A stretch of DNA of 64,000 nucleotides from Candidatus Omnitrophota bacterium (GTDB taxonomy: Bacteria; Hinthialibacterota; Hinthialibacteria; Hinthialibacterales; Hinthialibacteraceae). Below are positions 16,349 to 25,566 of this stretch, piece after piece. The notes beneath the pieces are model-generated. The model had not been told where the DNA came from and searched no databases. It was given only the letters and a program-made list of their open reading frames with translations. The stretch is taken from assembly GCA_013177805.1 (NCBI GenBank), contig JABLXU010000002.1:1-64000 (forward strand), read 5' to 3'. The number at the start of each line of letters is the position of its first letter. Within the stretch, counting starts at the first letter, position 1. Position numbers and translations under genes: made by a program.

Positions 16349-16823
16349 AGACCATGGTGCGGTTCTGGGCTTCGATGTCCTGATTCCACCAGAGGCGGCC
16401 GGCCAGAATGGTGATGGCAATGCCCATCAAGAAGGTGCCGGGAGAGAACAGGGGAGGAAAATAGAAAAAGCCGGTGCTGAGCAGGGTGAGCAGCAAGCCG
16501 GCGTAGATGGTGGTCCGGATCACGCGCCATTCCGCCGGATCGAAGAACCTCCTGACGATGCGCTTGTTGAACCAGGGCGCGGAACCCGCCAGCATGAGCC
16601 AGGAACCGATGAGGGTTATGAAACCGTGATGCTCCCGGATAACGTAGGCAAGGGCGAATCCCAAAAAGACGATCGCTAATCCAATAAAGAACAACGCCTT
16701 GCGGTTTTGGAGAAAGCCCCATAAATGGTCAGTCAGGGTGAATTTCACATCGTGGGATTTTAAAGCATAGAGGACGCCGGCCAGGCCCATGATGGAAAAG
16801 AGAATCCATTCCAGTGTCAACAT
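16326..16823 (-). CDS. Small four-helix integral membrane protein
   Basis: 165 residues from the ATG at 16823, preceded by GGGAG at 8 bases. The frame stays open further upstream but would run through the tRNA gene, so longer versions are rejected. Four to five hydrophobic segments are visible: LTLEWILFSIMGLAGVLYAL, KALFFIGLAIVFLGFALAYV, GFITLIGSWLMLAGSAPW, TIYAGLLLTLLSTGFFYFP and FLMGIAITILAGRLWW. There is no recognised family signature. It could be a small envelope protein of unknown role. Its last codons overlap trpF tail to tail, so the two transcripts are antisense at their ends. A tRNA-Glu lies 175 bases upstream on the same strand. Confidence 0.7.
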   Translation of the reverse strand: MLTLEWILFSIMGLAGVLYALKSHDVKFTLTDHLWGFLQNRKALFFIGLAIVFLGFALAYVIREHHGFITLIGSWLMLAGSAPWFNKRIVRRFFDPAEWRVIRTTIYAGLLLTLLSTGFFYFPPLFSPGTFLMGIAITILAGRLWWNQDIEAQNRTMVFSKRDYS

Positions 16824-16998
16824 AATTTCCGCTCCCAGGGGTGGTTGAGTATTCAACGCCGAAGAGATGAAGCAGCCAGGTGAAAGGATCGATACTCCTG
16901 CTTCTATTTTTATCCGCTTTTTTCTGTGGCTCAAGGTTGTGGCATTCAATTCAAGCGGCCGGGAGGGCATAGTATTCAGCGGAAGGCGGGGAAAAAAC

Positions 16999-17070
16999 GT
17001 CTCCAGGGGGATTCGAACCCCCGTTACCGCCGTGAAAGGGCGGTGTCCTAGGCCCCTAGACGATGGAGAC
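16999..17070 (-). tRNA. tRNA-Glu (anticodon TTC)
   Basis: Read on the minus strand, the acceptor arm GTCTCCA pairs with TGGAGAC, the anticodon stem CCGCC pairs with GGCGG around loop CTTTCAC, and the T arm GGGGG-TTCGAAT-CCCCC is perfect. The anticodon TTC is at 17034-17036. The D arm (GTCT...AGGAC) is regular. No CCA is encoded. No attachment-site-like repeat of the 3' end was noticed nearby. Confidence 0.97.
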
Positions 17071-17573
17071 ACGCTGAAACGAACTAAAAAGAACAACAGT
17101 GGGGAAATTGTGCCCTGAAACGTGAAATTGTCAACCCGCCTGGCGATTTTTTGGGGTACATCCCGCTGGAACAATCCTCTTTCCGATTCATCCCGGCTAA
17201 GGCGTCCCATATTCCAAAATACCGGCCGGAATCAATCCGGGCCGGTGCTCAATCTTATTAAAATCATCGCTTGTTCCAGGAGAGAAAATAGGAGGTAGTG
17301 CTTTCACGATGGTTTAACAGGAATACCGGTCATCCCTCGTGGCAAAAGAACCCATTTACCGGTTGTAACATCAAAAAACACCTTGGAAGAAGAATGAACA
17401 ATGTTAAGATTCGGTCTATAGGACTTACTTATGTGCATTTTTGTTGTAGTCTTTGAATGTCGTTTCTTATATTGCCGATTGGCGCTGACATCCGTTGAGA
17501 ACCATCCTGTTACAGCAGTACAGCCGATGCCGTTTCACGGATGATAACATCAATTGTCCAAGTGAGGTAACTC
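17071..17573. other. Gene-free stretch upstream of the winged-helix gene
   Basis: About 500 AT-richer bases. A weak promoter-like pair, TTGTAG and TATATT spaced by 18 (about 17443-17472), points at the gene at 17574. A frame of about 49 codons starting GTG near 17299 has GGAGG only two bases before it and was not accepted. No hairpin terminator or RNA was recognised. Confidence 0.4.
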
Positions 17574-18020
17574 ATGACTCTGCGGCCGAGTGAAAATACC
17601 ATTATCGAAACCTATACGCTCGATGAACTTCTGGCGCTGGTGAAAGAGAAAGTCCAACGGAACATCGCGGCGGAATTCGAAGGATTGAAACAATCCATGA
17701 GTTCCATCCTTGGCTCGCTGAGGGGACCGGCGTCTGTTGTCCAGGAACACGAACTTCCCGAGGAGAAACCCCAGACGCCTGCCCTGTCGCTTGCCGCGGG
17801 AGGCAAGCGGCCTTCCCAGCGCGTGTCCCTTGGCAATCTGCTCCAGAATGTGTTGAGTGATGAACCGCTGGGGGTTGACGAGATTCTGGAAAAGTTGGTC
17901 CAGAATGGATACAAGAGCAAGTCAAAAGATCCCCGCCGGATTTTGTATATCGAACTGAGCAAGCAGGTGGAAAAAGGAACGGTTCAAAAAGCCGAGCGGG
18001 GAAAATACCGGAAGGCCTGA
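17574..18020 (+). CDS. Small winged-helix (HARE-HTH-like) putative DNA-binding protein
   Basis: 148 residues. The N-terminal half (about 1-50) is helical and acidic, with a coiled-coil-like run (TLDELLALVKEKVQRNIAAE) that may oligomerise. A variable Pro-rich linker follows. The C-terminal half (about 84-148) has the pattern of a small winged helix: SLGNLLQNVLSDEPLGVDEI, LEKLVQNGYKSKSKDPRRIL, then YIELSKQVEKGTVQKAERGK and YRKA. The 'PL-x-x-x-EI...GY-S-x-S...V-x-x-x-L...G-x-Y' layout matches HARE-HTH/AT-hook-type winged helices seen in candidate phyla and Planctomycetes. I infer a nucleoid-associated or regulatory role. GAGG precedes the ATG. It converges on the large secreted-protein gene. Confidence 0.65.
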   Translation: MTLRPSENTIIETYTLDELLALVKEKVQRNIAAEFEGLKQSMSSILGSLRGPASVVQEHELPEEKPQTPALSLAAGGKRPSQRVSLGNLLQNVLSDEPLGVDEILEKLVQNGYKSKSKDPRRILYIELSKQVEKGTVQKAERGKYRKA

Positions 18021-18083
18021 AACCGCCCCAGCCTGCGGTTGTCGTTCCTCCAGGGATTGTATACCCGGGTGAACGGCCGAGGG

Positions 18084-21000
18084 CTACCAAAACCGCCAAT
18101 CAGGAATGGCGGTGGAGGCATCGGACCGGTTGAGAAACAAAATGGCTTCGCGGGCGGCTATATCCAGGAAAAAAATGTCCTGCAGGCCGTCCTGGTCAAA
18201 GTCGATAGCACCCAGCCGCAGGGGGAAGAAGGTGCTGAGGCGGTTGGCCGGGAAGGTGACTGCTTCCTTGAACTCACCCGGCTTTTCGCCGCAGACCACA
18301 CTGATTTGCTGGTAGGGCGCCATGCCGCTTTTGGAATGGCTGACCACCAGCAAATCCATCTTCTCGTCCTGATCAAGGTCCGCGATCAGGACGTCTTCAT
18401 GTTTGGCGAATTCACCCAAATCCCCAATGGTCCCATGACGCAAACGGCCATCCTGATACGAGAACAACCGGATCGTGCCATCAAAGGGTACCACCACGAT
18501 ATCAGGAAAACCGTCGCCGGTGGCATCGCTCAGGGTGAAACCGGAGACGGTGTTGCCAAACATCGTATTTTCCAATGAGAACCGGATACTCTCCTGATAT
18601 TCCGTGGCGGAAATCCGATCATAAACCACCAGCGAGGCATTGCTGATGGTGAAAATCTGCAATTCGGGAATTCCATCCTGGTTGATATCGTTGAAGGCCA
18701 TGGCCTGAATTTCCCGCGGGGCGGTGCCCTGCAAATGCAATTTCCGCGAAGTGGTCACGGGCGGACCTGCAGTCACGGATTGAATTGCGTATTGGTAAAT
18801 AGCGGGCCAGCCCTGGTCATCTTCGTGGAGAATATAGATTTCGTGCCGGGAGTCTTGGTCGGTGTCGGCGCAGGCCAGAGGTTGGTTCCGGCCATAGGTC
18901 AAGTTTCTGGTGAGATCGTAATACGGGACGGGGATCTCAATCGTCCGGGTGAAATGATGATCCGGATCTCCCATCAGCACCACCAGCCGCTCATCCAGGT
19001 AAGACAAGGCGCAAATATCCACGAATCCGTCACCGTTGATGTCGCCGCCGGCTAGATATTCCGGTTCGATGGGGACAGGAAGCTTTTGGATGGTAAAGGG
19101 ATTGTCCAGGCTTCCCGTGGCTTCAAATAACCAGATTTCCCGCTCCGCGGAGACAGCAGTGATAAAGTCGGGCAGGTCATCGCCGGTGAAATCGCGGACG
19201 ATCAAATCCGCCGGGCGGCTAGGAAACGAAATCGTGCGGTATTGTTGCAACACAAAATTGTTCGTGCATAGAAACTGAATGAGAGGCGTGGGCGTGGCGG
19301 TGGGGCTGGACGCTGGGGTGGGCGTGTTCCGGGTGGTGGGTGTGGGGGACGGCGTCCATGTGGATGTCGCGGACGGAGCCGGCGTGAAAGTAGCCGTGGG
19401 GGAAGGAGTGGGCGTGAAGGTAGGCGTCCGCGTGGGACTGGGAACCGCCGTGAACGTGGGAGATGGAGTGGGTGCCGCTGTGGCGGTATGGGTGGGCGAG
19501 GGCGATGGCGTGGCCGTTGGAGTCCGGGTGGCGGTGGCGGATGGCGTGGGAGTTGGACTGGGCAAGGTGGTAGAAGTCGGCGTGAACGTCGGTGTGGTTA
19601 CCGGTGTACGGGTGGGAGAAGGCGTCCGAGTCGGCGTGTAGGACGGAGTGCTGGTCAGCGTCGGTGTGGGGGTATGGCTTGGAGTAGGGGTATAAGTCGG
19701 GGTGAGGGTTGGAGTCCATGTGGAGGTGGGTGTAAAGGTAGGCGCCGGCGTGGCGGTAGCCGTGGGAGTGAAAGTTGGTGTCCGGGTCGGTGTGCGGGTG
19801 GGTGTAGAGGTGCGCGTGGGAGTGTTCGTGGGCGTAGGCGCAGGGGCCAAGGCCCGGAATTGAATTTCCACGGTCACCGTAGGGAATCCCCCCGTGAAGA
19901 TCAGTCGGCCAAATCCGTATCCGGAGTCCACAGGCGTAAGCCGGACCGTGACGGGGGTTGTGCTGCCTTCCGCCAGTGGAAACGTTTCGTACGTGAGCAA
20001 GCGCAGGGGGCCTGTCACCGCTACATTCACCTGAATTTTGCCGCCGCCGGTGTTTTCAACCGTAAAGGTGTAATCCGTGGATTGTCCCACCACCAAATCA
20101 TTAGGAATCTGGAGAAAATTGGGCGTCACGGATAATTGGGGGGGTCGAATCGTAGGGGTGGGGGTTATCCCCGGTTTCAGCGTGGGGACCGGTGTGGGGG
20201 TTATCTGTGCGGGTGTTGGAGTAGGACTGGGCGAAAGACAATCATTCAAATTAATGCCCTGATTCTGTTCGGCATAGGCCAGTCCTTTGTGGACATCATT
20301 GCCGATGATGATTGGATCGCCCAAGCCCCGGTTCTTCCGGAATGTCAAGATTGCTTCCCGGTCATCACAGTCAAAATCGTTATAGCGAATGTCCACCCGT
20401 TCGAAGGGATGGATGATTTCGAGCCAGGGGAAAATATCCGCCAGGCGGTTCTTTTGCGCCAGCAAGGTGAGTAACTCGCCTTGGCGTGGCAGAGAAAGGG
20501 TGCTCAACTGATTATCGCCGCAGATCAGCACGCGCAAACGGCGTTGATTCTCCAGATTCAGGCTCGACAAACGGTTGTTGACGCAATGGAGGGTATCCAG
20601 ATCCAGACATCGGGAAACATTCAGTTCGGTCAGTTGGTTGCCGCCGCAATCCAGGACCGTCAATGAGGAATTGTTCGATAAATCGAGGCTGGTCAGATTG
20701 TTGCCGTAGCAATCCAGTTTGGTTAACAGGAGATTGTTGCTTACATTCAAAGAAACCAATTCGTTGTCCGCGACATTCAGTTCCTCGAGATAGAACAATG
20801 GGGAAACATTCAAGATTGTCAACCGGTTGGCCCGGCAGTTCAGGAAGCGCAGGGCGCTATTTTTGGAGAGGTTGAGTGTGGCGATCGGATTGCTGCTGCA
20901 ATCCAGTCCCGTGATATTCGGGAAAAATTCAATGCCTTTCAGGGTGGCGATGTTCCGGTCCGCGCAACGAAAGGGTTCGGTTCTCAACGCCGTGTCTTCC

Positions 21001-21221
21001 GGCGTGAATGCGCCGCCCGGTCCAACTCCCATGTATTGTTCAACATACGCGCGAAACTGCGCATCTGGAAAATAGGCAGGTATGTTAATGTTTTGCGCGG
21101 CAAGGGGCGCCGTGGCGGCGAGCCATAGTCCCACCCCTATAAGAAACCGGCTGGCTGATCCTGAGATGCCGATCCGCCGCGGTTCCGCAATGGAGGATCC
21201 CTCCCGAGGAAAAAGGTTCAT
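18084..21221 (-). CDS. Giant secreted protein: leucine-rich repeats, Ig-like domain, Pro/Thr linker, FG-GAP propeller
   Basis: 1045 residues. The signal peptide contains [18 protein letters not shown] (about residues 26-43). Residues about 75-275 hold eight or nine 21-residue leucine-rich repeats of the bacterial 'L-x-x-L-x-C-x-x-N-x-L-x-x-L-x-L-S-x-N' kind ([20 protein letters not shown]). Residues about 360-460 look like an Ig-like beta-sandwich ([20 protein letters not shown]). Residues about 465-645 are almost pure Pro/Thr/Ser repeats ([18 protein letters not shown]). The C-terminal 390 residues are an FG-GAP/VCBS propeller with Asp-rich loops such as [20 protein letters not shown] and [19 protein letters not shown] infer a surface or secreted adhesion or recognition protein with the two domains separated by a stiff stalk. 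The DNA under the linker (about 19279-19840) is itself a tandem repeat and prone to slippage. Confidence 0.85.
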   Translation of the reverse strand: MNLFPREGSSIAEPRRIGISGSASRFLIGVGLWLAATAPLAAQNINIPAYFPDAQFRAYVEQYMGVGPGGAFTPEDTALRTEPFRCADRNIATLKGIEFFPNITGLDCSSNPIATLNLSKNSALRFLNCRANRLTILNVSPLFYLEELNVADNELVSLNVSNNLLLTKLDCYGNNLTSLDLSNNSSLTVLDCGGNQLTELNVSRCLDLDTLHCVNNRLSSLNLENQRRLRVLICGDNQLSTLSLPRQGELLTLLAQKNRLADIFPWLEIIHPFERVDIRYNDFDCDDREAILTFRKNRGLGDPIIIGNDVHKGLAYAEQNQGINLNDCLSPSPTPTPAQITPTPVPTLKPGITPTPTIRPPQLSVTPNFLQIPNDLVVGQSTDYTFTVENTGGGKIQVNVAVTGPLRLLTYETFPLAEGSTTPVTVRLTPVDSGYGFGRLIFTGGFPTVTVEIQFRALAPAPTPTNTPTRTSTPTRTPTRTPTFTPTATATPAPTFTPTSTWTPTLTPTYTPTPSHTPTPTLTSTPSYTPTRTPSPTRTPVTTPTFTPTSTTLPSPTPTPSATATRTPTATPSPSPTHTATAAPTPSPTFTAVPSPTRTPTFTPTPSPTATFTPAPSATSTWTPSPTPTTRNTPTPASSPTATPTPLIQFLCTNNFVLQQYRTISFPSRPADLIVRDFTGDDLPDFITAVSAEREIWLFEATGSLDNPFTIQKLPVPIEPEYLAGGDINGDGFVDICALSYLDERLVVLMGDPDHHFTRTIEIPVPYYDLTRNLTYGRNQPLACADTDQDSRHEIYILHEDDQGWPAIYQYAIQSVTAGPPVTTSRKLHLQGTAPREIQAMAFNDINQDGIPELQIFTISNASLVVYDRISATEYQESIRFSLENTMFGNTVSGFTLSDATGDGFPDIVVVPFDGTIRLFSYQDGRLRHGTIGDLGEFAKHEDVLIADLDQDEKMDLLVVSHSKSGMAPYQQISVVCGEKPGEFKEAVTFPANRLSTFFPLRLGAIDFDQDGLQDIFFLDIAAREAILFLNRSDASTAIPDWRFW
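19279..19840 (-). repeat. Degenerate tandem repeats encoding the Pro/Thr linker
   Basis: On the plus strand the run is made of GGCGTGGG/GGAGTGGG-like hexamers to dodecamers. On the coding strand it gives (T-P-T/S/R) units. It is in frame throughout and is therefore coding, not a satellite. Confidence 0.75.
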
Positions 21222-21814
21222 GATAAGCCATCCCTCAACAGTCCCAGAAGACTGAATTCAGATCATTTGGGGATTAACACCCCTTACCGCCTCAATATAT
21301 GACAGGATCTCCTGAACGACAACAAAATAACGGTCCTCTACCCTTTTTAAATAAAATATTAGTAAATAAAATATTAAACAATTGCTCAAAAATGAGTCAT
21401 TTCATTGTGTGCTGATAGCCAGGGTGTCTTGTGAATTAACTTGCCAACACTTTTAACTCGCAAACACTTTGCCAAACTGATCCATGGGGAAGAATGAGAC
21501 ATAGGGGAAGGTGCGTAGCAGAAGATCCCATCTCCATTCCCCTCTCCTCTCCCAGAGGGAAATGGATTTTTAGGGGCCCTTTCAGAGAGATATGGGATTT
21601 TGGAGGGGATTCTCTTAGAAGAGAAAATTTCAGTTAATTATCTCTAAGAGATTAAGGGAGTTAGAAAAAGTACCGTAATAACATATAGATAAAACCATGT
21701 CTACGCAAATATTGGCAGACCTATTTGCGGACTGGATATCTGCCCCACACATATGGATCACCAATTTGGATCAATGGTGTTATTTTGCTTTTTACATCTC
21801 CGCCGTTTCAGAAA
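21222..21814. other. Gene-free AT-rich stretch with two tandem duplications and a palindromic repeat
   Basis: TAAATAAAATATTA occurs at 21348-21361 and 21363-21376. A 17-base near-duplication lies at 21438-21454 and 21455-21471 (AACTTGCCAACACTTTT / AACTCGCAAACACTTTG). A degenerate CCCTCTCC...AGAGGGAAA palindrome lies at 21531-21571, followed by a second one to about 21610. No gene or promoter was recognised; the flanking genes both point left (minus strand). Confidence 0.65.
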
Positions 21815-23518
21815 TCAACTCACGGCGCTTTCCTCGATCACCGCGTGGAATTGTTCCGGGCGGGCATCACTGGAGCGGTGGCGGGTACGGCCCCAGTAAT
21901 CGGTGAACGATTCGCCAGGCTGCCGGTGCTGGGCAAATTCTTCCAGGTATCCGCGCACCACCCGGGGAATATCGTCCAGAAGCACCATTTTCTGATCCAC
22001 GGCGGCCATGCGGTCGCCCCGGTGCGAGCCGCCCACGAAGATGACATACTTGCCATGGGACTTGCCCACGAAGGCGATATCGGCGTTATAGGGGCGGGCG
22101 CATCCATTGGGACAGCCGGTCATGCGGATGAGAAGCGGTTCGTTTTCCAATCTCAGTTCGCGGAGATGAACATCGATTTGATCCAGGATTTCCTGAAAAA
22201 CCCGTTCACTTTCGGCCAACGCGAGGCCGCAGGTCGGCAGGGCGACGCAGGCCATGCCCAGGCGGCGGGCTTCGGTCATGTGAGTCGAATCGGGGACGCG
22301 GTGATCGCGCAAAACCTGATCCACTTCATCCTTGAGCGCGGGCGGGATGTCATGAAAGATGATGTTGCAATTGGAAGTCAACCGGATGGGGAATCCGTAT
22401 TTCTCGGCCAGGATGCGGAACGCGGCGCGGTATTGGACGGATTCGGCGTCCTTGATCCGGCCGTCGGGCACCCAGACACAGAGGAACAGCCGCCCATCGC
22501 CTTGCTCGTTCCAGCCCATCATGTCCGACACAGTGGTCCACAGTAGGGGTTTGGCTTCGCTGACCTCGGCGCGGGGATCCATCCGCGTCAGGACTTCCTG
22601 GCGGAACCAATCGACGCCGCGCTCGTAAATGAGGTATTTCAGCCGCGCGTGTTTGCGGTCGGACCGGTCACCGTGATCGCGTTGCGCCAGGACGATGGCC
22701 TTACAGGCCTCGATCACATACGGCCTTTTGACATAAAACAGTGGCTTGGCTAAGGCGGGATAGGTTTTCCGGTTCCCGTGCGACATGCCGAAGCCGCCCC
22801 CCACGAGGAATGTATATCCTTCCACCTCGCCGTTTTTCGCGAAGGGCACAAGGCCGCAATCGTTGGCGTACACATCGATGTCATTGCGGGGCGGCACGGC
22901 GATGCCGAATTTGAACTTGCGGGGGAGATACGCATCCCCGTAGATAGGCTCTTCCTCGAGTTCCCCGCCGGTGCCGATTTTCTCGCCGTCCAGCCAAATT
23001 TCGCTATAAGCCCGGCTGCGCGCCGTGAACACGTCTTTTAACTCGCGCGCCAGCCGCCAGATATCCCGGCGGACGGGTGAATCGATGGGAATCGGGGACG
23101 CCACCACGTTGCGCACCACATCGCCGCAGGCTCCCCAGGTGGTGATCCCGGAGCGGTTGATCGTGGCGATGCACTCCTTGAGATCGCCCTTGAGGACAAA
23201 ATGAGTCTGGAGGTCCTGCCGGGAGGTGATGCGGAGCGTGCCGTTTCCGTATGTTCCCGCCACCCGGTCATGCGTGAGGTATTGCTCCGCAGTGAGCATG
23301 CCTCCGGGGATTTTGCTGCGCACCATGAAGATATACGCCTTGTCTTGTTTCTGTTTGCGGCGTTCCACCCGCTGATCCCGGTCATCCTGTTGATAAGAGC
23401 CGTGGAATTTCAGCAGTTGGACATTTTCCTCCTGGAAGTGAGACGAATCGGTCTGCAAATCCTGGGCCAGGGCGCCCCGCAGCCGGCGGCTATCGCGCTT
23501 GACGTCCTCAAACGACAT
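21815..23518 (-). CDS. cysI: Assimilatory sulfite reductase, siroheme/4Fe-4S hemoprotein subunit
   Basis: 567 residues, normal for CysI. Reduces sulfite to sulfide in cysteine synthesis. The N-terminal half has FMVRSKIPGGMLTAEQYLTH and LRITSRQDLQTHFVLKGDL, the ferredoxin-like repeat and siroheme-binding Arg residues. The cluster cysteines are in ACVALPTCGLALAESER (C-x5-C, near residue 425) and TGCPNGCARPY (C-x3-C, near 470). NRKTYPALAKPL and KAYIFMVRS also fit the NADPH-type hemoprotein more than a nitrite reductase. No flavoprotein partner (cysJ) or ferredoxin is adjacent. A strong promoter and TAGGAG ribosome-binding site lie directly upstream. Two Cys motifs cannot by themselves exclude a nitrite reductase, but overall similarity favours CysI. 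Confidence 0.92.
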   Translation of the reverse strand: MSFEDVKRDSRRLRGALAQDLQTDSSHFQEENVQLLKFHGSYQQDDRDQRVERRKQKQDKAYIFMVRSKIPGGMLTAEQYLTHDRVAGTYGNGTLRITSRQDLQTHFVLKGDLKECIATINRSGITTWGACGDVVRNVVASPIPIDSPVRRDIWRLARELKDVFTARSRAYSEIWLDGEKIGTGGELEEEPIYGDAYLPRKFKFGIAVPPRNDIDVYANDCGLVPFAKNGEVEGYTFLVGGGFGMSHGNRKTYPALAKPLFYVKRPYVIEACKAIVLAQRDHGDRSDRKHARLKYLIYERGVDWFRQEVLTRMDPRAEVSEAKPLLWTTVSDMMGWNEQGDGRLFLCVWVPDGRIKDAESVQYRAAFRILAEKYGFPIRLTSNCNIIFHDIPPALKDEVDQVLRDHRVPDSTHMTEARRLGMACVALPTCGLALAESERVFQEILDQIDVHLRELRLENEPLLIRMTGCPNGCARPYNADIAFVGKSHGKYVIFVGGSHRGDRMAAVDQKMVLLDDIPRVVRGYLEEFAQHRQPGESFTDYWGRTRHRSSDARPEQFHAVIEESAVS

Positions 23519-23537
23519 GGGAAAATCTCCTACCTTG

Positions 23538-23567
23538 GATATAGACTTTACTTTATTTTAATGTCAA
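23538..23567 (-). promoter_or_regulatory. Strong sigma-70-type promoter of cysI with a very short leader
   Basis: On the minus strand, a perfect TTGACA (complement of 23562-23567) and TATATC (complement of 23538-23543) are separated by 18 bases. Transcription should begin near 23531, only about 13 bases before the ATG at 23518. TAGGAG (complement of 23527-23532) is the ribosome-binding site. Confidence 0.65.
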
Positions 23568-23657
23568 CCGGAAAGATACACAATTCTTCCAGATGAAATT
23601 CGTTCAGAAGACGGGAATATGGGGGGAAATGGTATCTTAACACTGGCTCCGCAACCG

Positions 23658-23701
23658 ACTCTCCCTGAGTTCTCCCGTCCTTCTGTCGCGGGGGGAGGGG
23701 A
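23658..23701 (+). repeat. Degenerate palindromic repeat, CTCTCCC/GGGGGAGGGG type
   Basis: CTCTCCCTGAGTTCTCCCGT is followed by CCTTCTGTCGCGGGGGGAGGGG. It resembles the CCCTCACCCT family but has lost the left arm. It lies in the 257-base divergent gap between cysI and the radical SAM gene. Confidence 0.5.
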
Positions 23702-23775
23702 TGTGATACACTGAGACATACGAAAAGAAAGCCGGGAAAGCAGACCACGATGGTATCCGAGGAGATTGATCATTC

Positions 23776-25077
23776 ATGAAGCCGTCCGCCCCGAATGAAC
23801 ACGCGCCCCATGGCCGGCGCTTGAATCCCGCCGAACTCGAAATCGACCTGTTTTGCAAAGGCATCCGCATTCACGAATCTTGTGACTTAGAAAAAGACGC
23901 CCGCGTCTTCGCCCGCGCCCGTGCCGGGTTGGGCAGCGGGTTGGAGCTGGTCATCCCCGGCAAACACCCGATTTGGCTGAACGCGCCAGTCAAGGAGAAA
24001 TTCGCGGCGCGCAGTCCGTATGAATTACGCCTCGAGGAGGGCCGCTACCATGTTCTGCATACGGTGGATCAAATCCGGTATGATGTCGTCTTGCCCCCGG
24101 CCCCCGCGTGGTATTCGCGGTATACCTCCAGCGGGGTGTTGATGCGGGAAATCGGCGTGCTGCAGGGTACCTATTTGGGAATCTACCTGGGCAAAGCCTG
24201 CGCGTTTTGGAATTCCAATCCCCGCGAAAATTGCAAGTTCTGCATTACGGGCTTGAACGTTGGCAGCCCCGGCGGCGACAAGGCCGAAAAAACCGTAGAG
24301 GAAGTCCTCGAGGTGGCCAAGGCCGCCAAGGAGGAATCGGGCATCACTTTCGTTCATTTCAATACCGGGTATCAGCAAGGGCGCGGACTCGATATCTGCG
24401 CCCCGTTTGTCAAGGCCATCAAGGAAGAGGTTGGCGCGCTGGTGGGCGTGCAGGCCATCCCCTCCCGGGATCTGTGGAAATACGACTGGATCGCCGAGTT
24501 GGGCTGTGATCATCTCTCCTTTTGTTACGAATTGCAGAATCCAGAGTATTTTAAGCAGTATCTGCCCGGCAAGTTCAAGCACATTGGCCAGGAAACCTTT
24601 TTCCGGGCCATGGAGTACAGCAGCCAATTGCTCGGCAAGGGCCGCGTGTCCGGGGAAATCATCGCCGGGATCGAACCCATCGAGGACACGCTCGAGGCCA
24701 TCGAATACATCACCCGCATCGGCGCGTTTCCCACGGTGTGCATTTTCCGCCCGGTGCAAGGCTCGGCCATGGAAGACTGGCCATCGCCCTCCTTCGAGGA
24801 CATGGTGGTGGTGTTCCGCCGGGTATATGAATGCTGCATGAAATACAGCATTCCCATCGGCCTGGCTCCCAACATCGAGGTCAGCCTGGTGGTGCAGCCT
24901 ACCGATGCCGAGTTCCTGGTGGAGCGCACGCCCGCGTTTTATTGGTACAAAACCAAGTTGGCGGTGATGAAAAGGCTGGCAGGATTGGTGTTCGGCCGGC
25001 AACTCCAACCCCGCAAAATCGCCGCCGACGCGGATCATGTCCCTCCCCCGCCGGCCGAAATCAAGCCAGCTGGGTAG
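23776..25077 (+). CDS. Radical SAM protein with an unusual CX10CX2C cluster motif
   Basis: 433 residues. The cysteines C142, C153 and C156 lie in LGKACAFWNSNPRENCKFCI, spacing CX10CX2C instead of the usual CX3CX2C. The rest follows the radical SAM barrel: a VHFNTGYQQGRGLD strand and turn, an Asp/Glu-rich loop GCDHLSFCYELQNPEYFKQY (as in biotin synthase or lyase-like members), and VSGEIIAGIEPIEDTLEAIE, typical of strand 5 and helix 5. The N-terminal 110 residues are beta-rich and of unknown fold. The last 40 residues are basic and Pro-rich. It is 34 bases upstream of a Nudix hydrolase and possibly in one transcript with it and an amino-acid permease. The reaction is unknown; Elp3-like and MSMEG_0568-type families also have stretched motifs and would be worth comparing. 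Confidence 0.8.
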   Translation: MKPSAPNEHAPHGRRLNPAELEIDLFCKGIRIHESCDLEKDARVFARARAGLGSGLELVIPGKHPIWLNAPVKEKFAARSPYELRLEEGRYHVLHTVDQIRYDVVLPPAPAWYSRYTSSGVLMREIGVLQGTYLGIYLGKACAFWNSNPRENCKFCITGLNVGSPGGDKAEKTVEEVLEVAKAAKEESGITFVHFNTGYQQGRGLDICAPFVKAIKEEVGALVGVQAIPSRDLWKYDWIAELGCDHLSFCYELQNPEYFKQYLPGKFKHIGQETFFRAMEYSSQLLGKGRVSGEIIAGIEPIEDTLEAIEYITRIGAFPTVCIFRPVQGSAMEDWPSPSFEDMVVVFRRVYECCMKYSIPIGLAPNIEVSLVVQPTDAEFLVERTPAFYWYKTKLAVMKRLAGLVFGRQLQPRKIAADADHVPPPPAEIKPAG

Positions 25078-25111
25078 AAATTGGAAAGCGAAGATAAAGG
25101 AATACGGCCCG

Positions 25112-25558
25112 ATGGGAAACGCATCCGCTATCCGCAACCGCGTAGCCGTCCTGTTGATCGAGGACGGCAAAGTCTTGTTGGTGCAGCACGAGAAGTACGG
25201 CCGGCGGTACTGGCTGCTTCCGGGCGGCGGGGTTGAATACGGCGAGACGTTGGAGGAGGCCGCCTGCCGGGAGGTCCAGGAAGAAACCAACCTCGAAATT
25301 ACGGTCGAAGATTTGCTTTTTGTGTCAGAATCCATCCCGCCCGACCGGCACCGGCACGTCATCAATTATTATTTTGAGGGAAAAGTCACCGGGGGGGAGC
25401 TGCGGGTTCCGGAAGAAAGAGTACTCAAACACGCCCAGTGGCATTGGATCGAAGACTTGCCTCATTTGACCATTTACCCCACAATCACCCGCGAGCTTCT
25501 GGAATGGGTGCAAACCGGACGCATAGTAAAGCGGTCCCTCGGCAACCGCTGGGAATGA
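25112..25558 (+). CDS. Nudix hydrolase
   Basis: 148 residues from the ATG at 25112, with AAGGA 11 bases before it; longer in-frame starts would reach into the radical SAM gene. The Nudix box reads GGGVEYGETLEEAACREVQE then ETNLEI, matching GX5EX7REUXEEXGU with Asn instead of the last Gly. HRHVINYYFEGKV and ERVLKHAQWHWIEDLPHL are typical of the family. It hydrolyses a nucleoside diphosphate linked to some group X; the substrate cannot be read from the sequence. It follows the radical SAM gene by 34 bases and precedes the permease by 8, so co-transcription is likely. MutT-like housecleaning or ADP-sugar hydrolysis are both possible. Confidence 0.88.
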   Translation: MGNASAIRNRVAVLLIEDGKVLLVQHEKYGRRYWLLPGGGVEYGETLEEAACREVQEETNLEITVEDLLFVSESIPPDRHRHVINYYFEGKVTGGELRVPEERVLKHAQWHWIEDLPHLTIYPTITRELLEWVQTGRIVKRSLGNRWE

Positions 25559-25566
25559 AATAAACC

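Noticed and set aside
16999..17070. tRNA-Glu as an integration site of a mobile element
   Set aside because: No integrase gene and no duplicated tRNA 3' end were found on either side.
16824..17210. N-terminal extension of the four-helix membrane protein through the tRNA gene
   Set aside because: The extended frame overlaps a perfect tRNA-Glu; the ATG at 16823 has GGGAG at the right distance.
17299..17448. About 49-codon frame starting GTG near 17299
   Set aside because: GGAGG is only two bases before the GTG, composition is not protein-like, and no homology is recognised.
19279..19840. Repetitive GC-rich run that looks like a satellite or CRISPR-like array
   Set aside because: Units are degenerate 6-12-base pieces in frame with the large protein and encode Pro/Thr; there are no spacers.
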